Part shown: piece after piece, positions 9,240 to 19,505 of the stretch
Numbering within the stretch: position 1 is the stretch's first letter
How the letters are laid out: the number at the start of each line of letters is the position of its first letter
From: Paraburkholderia sp.
GTDB lineage: Bacteria > Pseudomonadota > Gammaproteobacteria > Burkholderiales > Burkholderiaceae
Reading direction: 5' to 3'
Assembly: GCF_024281035.1 (NCBI RefSeq)
Contig: NZ_JAMXLH010000023.1
Location: forward strand, 16,224 to 80,223
DNA: 64,000 nucleotides
Translations under genes and position numbers: made by a program
The notes under the pieces: model-generated
Told to the model about the DNA's origin: nothing
Database searches by the model: none
The model's input: the letters and a program-made list of their open reading frames with translations, nothing else

Positions 9240-10403
9240 ATGTTCAGTTTCTTCAAACGACTCCGCGGCTCCAAGGCCGAAGAGACCGCGCAGGCCGAAG
9301 CCGCGCAGACGCCCGAGGCTCAAGCCGCGGATTCAGCACCGGCCGGATCCGAAACCCGCACGCCCTCGCCCGCAGCCGAGCCTGCGCAGGCACGCCAGCC
9401 CGCCGCGGCGTCCTCGCCCTCGCCCGCGCGATCCGCCCCTGAAACCGCCGTGGCCGTCGAGGCCGTCGACATCGTTCCGCCGCCCGTGCCTGAAACGGCC
9501 GCGAAGCAATCCTGGCTCGCGCGCCTGAAATCGGGCCTCTCGAAGACAAGTTCGAACCTCGCGAGCATCTTCGTCAATGCGAAGATCGACGACGATCTTT
9601 ACGAGGAACTCGAAACGGCGCTCCTGATGTCCGATGCGGGCGTCGACGCCACCGAATTCCTGCTGGAAACGCTGCGCCAGAAAGTGCGCAGCGAGCGCCT
9701 CACCGAAGCTCAGCAGGTGAAGGATGCGCTGCGCCAGTTGCTCATCGACCTGCTCAAGCCGCTCGAAAAATCGCTCATGCTCGGCCGCGCGCAGCCGCTC
9801 GTCATGATGATTGCGGGCGTAAACGGCGCGGGCAAGACGACCAGCATCGGCAAGCTCGCGAAGCATTTGCAGCGCTTCGACCAGTCCGTGCTGCTCGCCG
9901 CCGGCGACACGTTCCGCGCCGCCGCGCGCGAACAGCTCGCGGTCTGGGGCGAGCGCAACAACGTGACGGTCGTTTCGCAGGAAAGCGGCGACCCGGCCGC
10001 GGTGATCTTCGATGCGGTGAGCGCCGCGCGTGCGCGCGGCATCGACGTGCTGATGGCCGACACGGCCGGCCGCCTGCCGACGCAGCTTCATCTGATGGAC
10101 GAACTGAAGAAGGTCAAGCGCGTGATCGGCAAGGCGCTCGACGGCGCACCGCACGAAGTGCTGCTCGTGATCGACGCGAACACGGGCCAGAACGCGCTCG
10201 CGCAGGTGAAGGCATTCGACGACGCGCTCGGCCTGACCGGTCTCATCGTCACGAAGCTCGACGGCACGGCGAAGGGCGGCATCCTCGCGGCCATCGCGCG
10301 TCAGCGTCCGGTGCCGGTGTATTTCATCGGCGTGGGCGAGAAGGTCGAGGATTTGCAGCCGTTCAGCGCAGAAGAATTCACCGACGCGCTGCTCGGCAAC
10401 TAG
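9240..10403 (+). CDS. ftsY: Signal recognition particle receptor FtsY
   Basis: 387 aa from ATG 9240 (MFSFFKRLRG, the usual start); the open frame extends upstream without homology. An acidic, alanine/proline-rich A domain (about 1-90) is followed by the N domain and the GTPase G domain: G1 GVNGAGKTT (193-201), G3 DTAGR (274-278), G4 TKLDGTAKGG (338-347). It docks the SRP-ribosome complex at the inner membrane for co-translational insertion. It ends at a strong terminator. Confidence 0.97.
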   Translation: MFSFFKRLRGSKAEETAQAEAAQTPEAQAADSAPAGSETRTPSPAAEPAQARQPAAASSPSPARSAPETAVAVEAVDIVPPPVPETAAKQSWLARLKSGLSKTSSNLASIFVNAKIDDDLYEELETALLMSDAGVDATEFLLETLRQKVRSERLTEAQQVKDALRQLLIDLLKPLEKSLMLGRAQPLVMMIAGVNGAGKTTSIGKLAKHLQRFDQSVLLAAGDTFRAAAREQLAVWGERNNVTVVSQESGDPAAVIFDAVSAARARGIDVLMADTAGRLPTQLHLMDELKKVKRVIGKALDGAPHEVLLVIDANTGQNALAQVKAFDDALGLTGLIVTKLDGTAKGGILAAIARQRPVPVYFIGVGEKVEDLQPFSAEEFTDALLGN

Positions 10404-10431
10404 GCGCAATCAGCGCGCAGTGCCCAAAACA

Positions 10432-10465
10432 AAGGGCGTCGTTCCGAAGAACGACGCCCTTTTTT
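10432..10465 (+). terminator. Rho-independent terminator after ftsY
   Basis: AAGGGCGTCGTTC (10432-10444) pairs perfectly with GAACGACGCCCTT (10449-10461), followed by TTTT. The A-rich left flank makes it potentially bidirectional for the convergent maiA. Confidence 0.9.
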
Positions 10466-10507
10466 CTTGTGCGCCGCTCACTGGCACGGCGCCTCGCCGC
10501 ACCTCGC

Positions 10508-11155
10508 TCACTCGGCGTCCGGTTGCACGCCCGGCGCGGCACGCGCGAACGCCTCGAGTTGCGACGCGTAGTCGTAAATGCGCTGGATCGTCGCGTAGCA
10601 CGACGTCTCGATGTCGAAGCGGTTCGCGTTGAACACCTGCGGCACGAGACACAGATCGGCAAGCGTCGGCGTATCGCCGTAACAGAGCTTGCCCGTGCGC
10701 GGATCGTCCGCAAGACGGCGCTCCAGCGTCTCGAACCCCGATTCGATCCAGTGGCGGTACCACGCATCCTTCGCGGCGCCATCGACGCGGAGCGTGTGCT
10801 TCAAATACTTCAGCACGCGCAGGTTGTTCAACGGATGAATCTCGCACGCCACCTGAAGCGCCAGCGCGCGCACGTGGGCGCGGTCGACGGGCAGCTTCGG
10901 CAACAGCGGCGGCTCGGGGTGCGTCTCGTCCAGATACTCGATGATCGCGAGCGACTGCTGGATGGCGTGCTGTTCGTCGTCGATCAGCGTCGGCACGATA
11001 CCGTCTTCGTTGATCTGCCGGTAGGCCGGTTTCAGTTGCTCGCCGCCGTCGCGCAAGAGATGCACCGGCACGTACTCGTACGGCAGGCCCTTCAGATTCA
11101 GCGCGATGCGCACACGGTACGCTGCCGAGCTGCGGAAATAGCTGTAGAGCTTCAT
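10508..11155 (-). CDS. maiA: Maleylacetoacetate/maleylpyruvate isomerase (zeta-class GST)
   Basis: 215 aa glutathione transferase fold; the zeta motif SSAAYRVRIA lies at 9-18 (glutathione-activating serine) and QSLAIIEYLDE follows in the thioredoxin-like domain. MaiA isomerises maleylacetoacetate in tyrosine breakdown; close relatives (NagL) isomerise maleylpyruvate in the gentisate pathway. The next gene is a small FAH-family hydrolase of the fumarylpyruvate-hydrolase size, which leaves the gentisate reading open. No dioxygenase gene is nearby. Confidence 0.88.
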   Translation of the reverse strand: MKLYSYFRSSAAYRVRIALNLKGLPYEYVPVHLLRDGGEQLKPAYRQINEDGIVPTLIDDEQHAIQQSLAIIEYLDETHPEPPLLPKLPVDRAHVRALALQVACEIHPLNNLRVLKYLKHTLRVDGAAKDAWYRHWIESGFETLERRLADDPRTGKLCYGDTPTLADLCLVPQVFNANRFDIETSCYATIQRIYDYASQLEAFARAAPGVQPDAE

Positions 11156-11196
11156 GTCCGTCTCACTCCCGTTCAGAAGCGCGAATCGTTGTCCAA

Positions 11197-11224
11197 TTGT
11201 GACCTTATGGTTGTGACCTTATGC
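11197..11224 (+). repeat. 14 bp direct repeat, two copies
   Basis: TTGTGACCTTATGG and TTGTGACCTTATGC in tandem, in the short gap between maiA and the FAH-family hydrolase gene. Confidence 0.85.
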
Positions 11225-11229
11225 GCGCT

Positions 11230-11928
11230 TCAGACCACGCGCACGGCGAACTCGCCGAGCCCCTCGACGCCGCCGCGCATCAGATCGCCCTTCACCACCG
11301 CGCCGACGCCCTCAGGCGTGCCCGTGTAGATCAGATCGCCCGCCTTCAGCTCGACAAACGTCGACAAAAACGCGATGGTGTCGGCTACCGGCCAGATCAT
11401 CGTCGAGACGTCCGCGCGCTGCTTTTCCTCACCGTTGACCGATAGCCAGATCGCGCCGCGTGCGACCTGACCGACTTGCGTAACGGGATGGATCGGGCCG
11501 ATCGGCGCCGAATGATCGAAGCCCTTGGCGGTATCCCACGGGCGGCCAAGCTTCTTCGCTTCGGCCTGCAGGTCGCGGCGCGTCATGTCGAGGCCAAGCG
11601 CGTAGCCCCAGACATGTTCGAGTGCGCGCGCAACCGGAATGTCCTTTCCGCCCTTGCCAATCGCCGCGACGAGTTCCATCTCGAAGTGGACGTTCTTCGA
11701 CTGCGCGGGATACGGGAATTCGGCGGTCGCGCCGGGGGCGACATAGAGAATCGCGTCGGCAGGCTTCGAGAAAAAGAACGGCGGCTCGCGATCCGGATCG
11801 TGGCCCATCTCGCGCGCGTGCGCTTCGTAGTTGCGTCCGACGCAATAGATGCGGCGCACCGGAAAACGCTGGTCGCTTCCTGCAACCGGCACCGATACCG
11901 GCGGTGCCGGCTCAAAAGCGTACGTCAT
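11230..11928 (-). CDS. Fumarylacetoacetate hydrolase family protein
   Basis: 232 aa; the start at 11928 (MTYAFEPAPP) has GGGAGA upstream. Family features: IYCVGRNYEAHAREMG near the N-terminus, FFFSKPADAI, metal-binding FEMELVAAIG, GYALGLDMTRRDLQ, and the C-terminal DLIYTGTPEGVGAV. It hydrolyses a carbon-carbon bond in a diketo acid, probably fumarylpyruvate given size and the adjacent isomerase; fumarylacetoacetate is less likely because that enzyme is usually longer. Confidence 0.9.
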   Translation of the reverse strand: MTYAFEPAPPVSVPVAGSDQRFPVRRIYCVGRNYEAHAREMGHDPDREPPFFFSKPADAILYVAPGATAEFPYPAQSKNVHFEMELVAAIGKGGKDIPVARALEHVWGYALGLDMTRRDLQAEAKKLGRPWDTAKGFDHSAPIGPIHPVTQVGQVARGAIWLSVNGEEKQRADVSTMIWPVADTIAFLSTFVELKAGDLIYTGTPEGVGAVVKGDLMRGGVEGLGEFAVRVV

Positions 11929-12137
11929 GAAATTCTCCCAATGCTTGAAGGTCAGTGCAGGCAGTGTAACGCCCGGCGCAGGCACTGCGTGACCGTGGGA
12001 TTACGCGTTGGCGCCAGGCATCGCTTGCGCGCCTCATGCGATACTTTGCGCATCCGCCCTTCCATGACCGCTGCGATCACCACAGCGATAAACACCGCGC
12101 ACCGCACGCGTACCGGCACCCAGGAATTCCGCTCCCC

Positions 12138-13100
12138 ATGAATGCCCCCGACGCCCCCGACACTTTTTCCTGCGCCCGCTTCATCAAGGAGATCGGCCGC
12201 GGGCCGAACGGCGCACGCGCGCTGTCGCCGGAGGACACGCACGCGCTCTACGCCGCCATGCTCGACGGCCGCGTGCCCGATCTCGAACTCGGCGCGGTGC
12301 TGCTCGCGTACCGGCTGAAAGGCGAATCCGCCGACGAACTCGCCGCGATGCTGGCTGCCGCGCACGCTTCGTTCGCGCCGCTTGCGTCCCCGGCGGGCGA
12401 CTATCGCGCGGTCGCGATCCCGAGCTACAACGGTGCGCGCAAGCAGCCGAACCTCGTGCCGCTGCTTGCGTTGCTGCTCGCGCGCGAAGGCGTGCCGGTG
12501 CTGGTCCACGGCGTGAGCAGCGATCCTGGCCGGGTCACGAGCGCCGAAATCTTCGCGGCGCTGAATCTGCCCGACGCGCGCGATCACGCCGATATCGAAC
12601 ATCAGCTTCAAGAGCGCCGCGTCGCGTTCGCTTCAATCGAAGCGCTCGCGCCGAAGCTCGCGCGCCTGCTCGCACTGCGCCGCCGCATGGGCGTGCGCAA
12701 TTCGACGCACACGCTCGTCAAGCTGCTGCAGCCTTTCGCACAACCCGGCCTGCGGCTCGTGAACTACACGCACCCGCCGTATCGCGAGAGCATGCGCACA
12801 CTGTTTGCGGCGCATCCGGATGCCGCTGCGGGCGGCGCATTGCTCGCGCGCGGCACGGAAGGCGAAGCAGTCGCCGATACGCGCCGCCAGGTCCAGGTCG
12901 ACTGGCTGCACGACGGCATCTGCGAGACGCTGATCGAGCCGGAGCATTCGTCGCCCGATACGCCCGACGTCGCGCTGCCCGAAGGCCGCGATGCACCCAC
13001 CACGGCCGCATGGATCGAAGCGGTGCTGCGCGGCGATGCGCCGGTGCCGCACGCGCTTGCGCGCCAGGTCGAGACGATCCGGCGCATCGCGAAACGCTGA
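12138..13100 (+). CDS. ybiB: DNA-binding protein YbiB (TrpD2-like)
   Basis: 320 aa, the same length as E. coli YbiB. It has the anthranilate phosphoribosyltransferase fold: an N-terminal helical domain (FIKEIGRGPNGARALS...ELGAVLLAYRLKGE) and the glycosyltransferase-family-3 domain with PVLVHGVSSDPGRVTS and RMGVRNSTHTLVKLL. YbiB binds nucleic acid and is not the tryptophan enzyme. Start MNAPDAPD chosen for length; the frame is open further upstream. Stands alone on the plus strand. Confidence 0.88.
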   Translation: MNAPDAPDTFSCARFIKEIGRGPNGARALSPEDTHALYAAMLDGRVPDLELGAVLLAYRLKGESADELAAMLAAAHASFAPLASPAGDYRAVAIPSYNGARKQPNLVPLLALLLAREGVPVLVHGVSSDPGRVTSAEIFAALNLPDARDHADIEHQLQERRVAFASIEALAPKLARLLALRRRMGVRNSTHTLVKLLQPFAQPGLRLVNYTHPPYRESMRTLFAAHPDAAAGGALLARGTEGEAVADTRRQVQVDWLHDGICETLIEPEHSSPDTPDVALPEGRDAPTTAAWIEAVLRGDAPVPHALARQVETIRRIAKR

Positions 13101-13236
13101 GCACGGCGCGCGACGCGAGGCGCACCACATGACGCTCGCCCGCCATCGCGGCAGAATGCACCATCGGCGTGCTTCTGCGCGCATCCTGCCGCATCTGCCC
13201 GGCGCGTCTGAAAACGCGCCAGCTCAAAATTCCTCG

Positions 13237-13266
13237 TTGACACGCGCATCCAGCCTGCCTTACATT
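13237..13266 (+). promoter_or_regulatory. Strong sigma-70 promoter for the leuA leader
   Basis: Consensus TTGACA (13237-13242), 18 bp spacer, TACATT (13261-13266). A start 6-8 bases downstream falls at 13272-13274, on or beside the ATG of the leader peptide (13273), so the transcript may be leaderless. Confidence 0.7.
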
Positions 13267-13272
13267 GTGCAG

Positions 13273-13344
13273 ATGCGTTCCTTCCAGAACACCCTCCGAA
13301 TTACCTCCGGCCGCCTAGCGGCCCTATCGCTACGTCTAGCGTAA
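13273..13344 (+). CDS. Leucine-codon leader peptide upstream of leuA
   Basis: A 23-codon frame beginning MRSFQNTLR and ending RLAALSLRLA. Its five leucine codons are one CTC and four CTA (13315, 13324, 13330, 13336) packed in the last nine codons; CTA is rare in such a GC-rich genome, and the E. coli leu leader also uses rare CUA codons. The stop codon lies inside a hairpin that competes with one before and one after it. No ribosome site precedes the ATG because the predicted start of transcription is at the ATG. A sensor of charged leucine tRNA for leuA is the natural reading. Confidence 0.7.
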   Translation: MRSFQNTLRITSGRLAALSLRLA

Positions 13345-13385
13345 GCCAGGCTTAGCGCTGCGCGACCACCTCCTCGGTAGCGCAG
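13328..13385 (+). promoter_or_regulatory. Attenuator-like competing hairpins
   Basis: Hairpin A: CGCTA/TAGCG (13328-13341). Hairpin B: AGCGTAAGC (13338-13346) with GCTTA-G-CGCT (13350-13359). Hairpin C: CTGCGC (13358-13363) with GCGCAG (13380-13385), extended inside by ACC/GGT. B overlaps both A and C, so A+C and B are alternatives. A ribosome stalled on the CTA codons would cover A and free B. Hairpin C has no T run, so termination may be weak, Rho-assisted, or the effect may be on translation. Confidence 0.6.
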
Positions 13386-13423
13386 TCCTCCCAAGCAGTT
13401 TCAGCAGTACCTCCAAACCGTAG

Positions 13424-15316
<1,893 letters not shown>

Positions 15317-15398
15317 CGTAACGGGGCAACGGCAGAGGGAGCCAGGAAGGCAGCCGAGCCGCACGGCACAGTCCAGCGGCGCGGACCAGGTGAAGGCG

Positions 15399-15468
15399 TT
15401 CAGCGGAAGAGATTCAGCCGCAGGGACTCAGCGGCAGGAATTCGGCAACGGAAATTCTGAAAGACGAG
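15399..15468 (+). repeat. Degenerate 14 bp tandem repeat, about five units
   Basis: Units TTCAGCGGAAGAGA, TTCAGCCGCAGGGA, CTCAGCGGCAGGAA, TTCGGCAACGGAAA and a weaker fifth, between leuA and the NTF2-like gene. Confidence 0.65.
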
Positions 15469-15567
15469 AAGCAGCAGGCAGCGCCGTTGGGCGCCGGCGG
15501 TCGGACAGACTGCTGGCGCGAGCCCGGAGCGTTCAGAAGACGCGCCGGAAGAAGAGATTCACCGATC

Positions 15568-15951
15568 TCATTCGAGCGCGCAACGCGTTGCCTGCCAGGC
15601 AAGCAGACGCCAGCGTCCGTCTTCCTGGGTCTGGATGGCCGTATAGGCAATCGGAAACAGCAGCGCGCCGTTGTTGGCCTCCATTTCGACCAGCGCGCGA
15701 CCGGAAACGACACAGGTTTCGCGCCCCACGGGCAGCACGTCCTGCGACTGGATCTCGATCTGCCGGTAGCGACGGCGGCCTGCCGTGATGGCATCGATGA
15801 ACTGCTGCTTGGTTTCGCGTTTGCCGTTCGTGTGCACGTAGATCACGTTGTCCGACAGCAGTTCGTCCAGCGACGTGCCATCGCCGTCCACCATCGCGCG
15901 AAACCGCTCGCGCTCCAGTCCGCGAATCGCTTCGATTACTTTTGCAGCCAT
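15568..15951 (-). CDS. NTF2-like / DUF4440 domain protein
   Basis: 127 aa of alpha+beta cone fold: helix IEAIRGLERERFRAMVDGD, then LDELLSDNVIYVHTNGKRETKQQFIDAI and alternating strands with GRALVEMEANNGALLFPIAYTAIQTQEDGRWRLLAWQATR. This is the SnoaL/DUF4440 pattern, found in many small cytoplasmic proteins that bind or convert hydrophobic ligands or act as nutrient-stress proteins. No signal peptide. Substrate unknown. Confidence 0.85.
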   Translation of the reverse strand: MAAKVIEAIRGLERERFRAMVDGDGTSLDELLSDNVIYVHTNGKRETKQQFIDAITAGRRRYRQIEIQSQDVLPVGRETCVVSGRALVEMEANNGALLFPIAYTAIQTQEDGRWRLLAWQATRCALE

Positions 15952-16466
15952 TGCTCAAGCCCCTTGCGCACGAGTCCGGGCCAATGCCTCGAACCTGCGC
16001 CGAAGATGTACCGCACGCGCCTGGCTGAAATTTATACCAGGATTTGACGCGTGGATATGTGCAATCGAATTACCGCGTGACTCAGCACGCATAGCGCTCA
16101 CGAGACGAATCTGGCCCTCTGAACGACACCCGAAACGGCCGGTCGGCGCGACGCGCCTGATCGTCGCAGCGCAGCACTTTCCGGCCGGTGCGGCGTCTAT
16201 GCTTCGTATATCGAAGTTGGGCACCTTGCCCGCGCTTCGCCTGGTTTGGCCGCAGCCCCGGTGGCGCGGCATCTGCAATGCCAACCCTGATTCGGTTCCA
16301 TTCTGTGGGCCTTCGTGCTCACGACTAGAGGGTTTACTCGACGCGATCCTGCGCGAGCGACCCACGCAGGCTGTCAGCCCCGCCCAGCTTGGTTCACGCA
16401 TAAATCTATCGAAACACAATCTCGATAGCTATTGCGGAACCTTCAATCCACTACAGACTCCAAGGG
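15952..16466. other. Gap upstream of rpoH
   Basis: About 500 bp with no convincing gene: the long open frames here (minus 15955-16419 and the upstream extension of the rpoH frame) have no family similarity and no ribosome site. I see no tRNA, repeat array or clear promoter apart from the CIRCE site at its right end. Confidence 0.5.
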
Positions 16467-16493
16467 TTAGCACTCGGTGGATCAGAGTGCTAA
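16467..16493 (+). promoter_or_regulatory. CIRCE operator (HrcA site)
   Basis: TTAGCACTC (16467-16475), nine bases, GAGTGCTAA (16485-16493): an exact match to the CIRCE consensus bound by the heat-shock repressor HrcA. It ends 53 bases before the rpoH start, so HrcA probably represses sigma-32 synthesis here. Confidence 0.93.
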
Positions 16494-16546
16494 CATCCAC
16501 CGTGGAGTCGCAGTCCGACTTTTGCAGATATAGAGGAGTTCACTAC

Positions 16547-17488
<942 letters not shown>

Positions 17489-17527
17489 TCGCGTTTGGCC
17501 CGCTCACGCGGACTACGAGGCACAGTC

Positions 17528-17562
17528 AAAAGCCCCGTCCTCTCAGGAGGCGGGGCTTTTTT
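17528..17562. terminator. Bidirectional terminator between rpoH and nagE
   Basis: AAAAGCCCCG (17528-17537) pairs with CGGGGCTTTT (17551-17560), with an inner TCCT/AGGA helix, and T/A runs on both sides. Confidence 0.92.
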
Positions 17563-17577
17563 GCTGCTTTCCGTCGA

Positions 17578-19374
17578 TCAGGCCGGTTGCGGCGCGAGCA
17601 TTTGCGCGTAGCGCGACGCAGCACGGCCAACGACGATGTGCAGCGTCTTGTCCGAAACCCACACGACATCGAGCGCTTCGAGCTGCTGGCGATCGACCGC
17701 CGACGCATCATGCACCGTCACGCGCAGACGCGTCACGGCCACAGCGTCAATCGACGCGATGTTCGCCGAACCGCCCAGCGCCTCGAGCCACTCGGCCGGA
17801 TCCGGATCGAGCGGCCCCTGGAGCGGCCCCTGCACTGCGCCTTCCGCGGCAACGGCCTGAACCGGCGCAGCATCGTGCGTTTGCGTCACGACCTGTGCCT
17901 GCGGCACCGCCTGCGCTTGCGGCACCACCTGCGCCTGCGGCACCACCTTATGGCCGCCGCGCCCGATTTCGTTGCGGATTTCATCGGCGATCATGTCCGC
18001 TTCCGGTCCGATGATGACTTGCACGCTGCCGCCGCCACGCTTGAGCACGCCGCGCGCGCCAATCCCCTTCAGCGCGGGCTCGGAGACTTTCGCGGCGTCC
18101 GCCACTGAAAGACGCAGGCGCGTCGTGCAGGCATCGACGACCTTGAGGTTGTCCGCACCGCCAAGCGCGTCGATATAGCGCCCGGCACGCGTCGCGCCTG
18201 CGGCGCTCGCGCTTGCCGCTGCGCCAGTCACCGCCGTCGCGACCGCCGCATCGCCGCTCACGGGTTCGCGGCCCGGCGTCGGCAGGTTAAAGCGCCGGAT
18301 GAAGAAGCGAAACAGCCCGTAATACACGATCGCGTAGACAATGCCGAGCGGAATTGCCTGCCAGCCGTGCGTGGACAAGCCGTAATTCAGCGCGTAATCG
18401 ATCGCGCCTGCCGAGAACGTGAACCCGAGCTTGATGCCCAGCAGCGAGCAGATCGCAAGCGACAGGCCCGTCAGCACCGCGTGGATCGCATAGAGCACGG
18501 GCGCGAGGAACATGAACGTGAACTCGATCGGCTCGGTCACGCCCGTGAGGAACGAGGTGAGCGCCATCGAGAGCAGCAGGCCCGCAACCGTCGCGCGGCG
18601 CTCCTTCGGCACCTCGTGCAGCATCGCGAGGCACGCGGCCGGCAGGCCGAACATCATCACCGGGAAGAAGCCGGCCATGAAGCTGCCCGCCGTCGGGTCC
18701 TGCGCGAAGAAGCGATGCAGGTCGCCGGTCACCGGCGCGCCGCCGCCCGCTGGCGTGAAAGACCCGAACACGAACCAGACGAGCGAATTCAGGATGTGGT
18801 GCAGGCCCGTGACGAGCAGCAGCCGGTTCAGGAGGCCGTAGACGAACGTGCCGATGGCGCCCGCGGTGGTCAGCCAGTGGCCCGCGGAATCGATGGCGCC
18901 CTGCACCGGCCCCCACACATAGCCAAAGACGACCCCGAGCACCAGACACACAAGCCCCGTGACAATCGGCACGAACCGCTTGCCGCCGAAGAACGCGAGG
19001 AACTCCGGCAGCTTGATGTCCTTGAACCGGTTGTACAGCATGCCCGCGACAATACCCGCGACGACGCCCGAGAGGACGCCCATGTTGAGCTTGTCGTTGA
19101 TGTCCTTCATCACGGCCGTCTGGACGAGATAGCCGAGCGCGCCAGCGAGCGCCGCGACGCCGTTGTTGTCCTTCGCGAAGCCCACCGCGATGCCGATCGC
19201 GAAAAGCAGCGGCAGGTTGTCGAAGATCGCGCCGCCCGCATCGGCGATGATCTTGATGTTCAGCATGTCGGCCTGCCCGAAGCGCAGCAGGATGCCGGCC
19301 ACCGGCAACACTGCGATCGGCAGCATCAGCGCGCGGCCTAAGCTTTGAATTTTAAGAAACGGATTGCCATCCAT
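17578..19374 (-). CDS. nagE: GlcNAc-specific PTS EIICB with an extra EIIB-like domain
   Basis: 598 aa inner-membrane permease of the glucose/GlcNAc PTS family. EIIC membrane domain at about 1-360 ([29 protein letters not shown]). EIIB at about 390-470 with phospho-cysteine C416 in [13 protein letters not shown]. Then a linker of repeated VVPQAQ units and a second EIIB-like domain (about 530-595) where the matching motif is DAVAVTRLR (V545 region), so the phospho-cysteine is missing. Last gene of the nag operon; its EIIA is on the preceding gene. Imports and phosphorylates N-acetylglucosamine. Confidence 0.93.
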   Translation of the reverse strand: MDGNPFLKIQSLGRALMLPIAVLPVAGILLRFGQADMLNIKIIADAGGAIFDNLPLLFAIGIAVGFAKDNNGVAALAGALGYLVQTAVMKDINDKLNMGVLSGVVAGIVAGMLYNRFKDIKLPEFLAFFGGKRFVPIVTGLVCLVLGVVFGYVWGPVQGAIDSAGHWLTTAGAIGTFVYGLLNRLLLVTGLHHILNSLVWFVFGSFTPAGGGAPVTGDLHRFFAQDPTAGSFMAGFFPVMMFGLPAACLAMLHEVPKERRATVAGLLLSMALTSFLTGVTEPIEFTFMFLAPVLYAIHAVLTGLSLAICSLLGIKLGFTFSAGAIDYALNYGLSTHGWQAIPLGIVYAIVYYGLFRFFIRRFNLPTPGREPVSGDAAVATAVTGAAASASAAGATRAGRYIDALGGADNLKVVDACTTRLRLSVADAAKVSEPALKGIGARGVLKRGGGSVQVIIGPEADMIADEIRNEIGRGGHKVVPQAQVVPQAQAVPQAQVVTQTHDAAPVQAVAAEGAVQGPLQGPLDPDPAEWLEALGGSANIASIDAVAVTRLRVTVHDASAVDRQQLEALDVVWVSDKTLHIVVGRAASRYAQMLAPQPA

Positions 19375-19436
19375 AGAACTGCCTCCAGTCCCGGTCTATT
19401 TGGTGACGTTGGTGACGTCGGTTGGGGTTGCGAGTC

Positions 19437-19468
19437 GTCAGCGCGTACGGCACACCGTGCGCGCTGAC
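19437..19468 (-). other. Intercistronic stem-loop between the PTS genes
   Basis: GTCAGCGCG (19437-19445) pairs perfectly with CGCGCTGAC (19460-19468), extended inside by ACGG/CCGT. No T run, so it is more likely an mRNA-stability or processing element between the EI fusion gene and nagE. Confidence 0.5.
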
Positions 19469-19473
19469 GGGTT

Positions 19474-19500
19474 GGTGGTAAGGGTGGTAACGGTGGTATG
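19474..19500 (+). repeat. 9 bp tandem repeat, three units
   Basis: GGTGGTAAG, GGTGGTAAC, GGTGGTATG in the gap before nagE; TTGGTGACG is also doubled at 19400-19417. Confidence 0.75.
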
Positions 19501-19505
19501 GCCGG

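Noticed and set aside
15955..16419. 154-codon minus-strand frame upstream of rpoH
   Set aside because: No ribosome site, no recognisable domain, composition unlike the neighbours.
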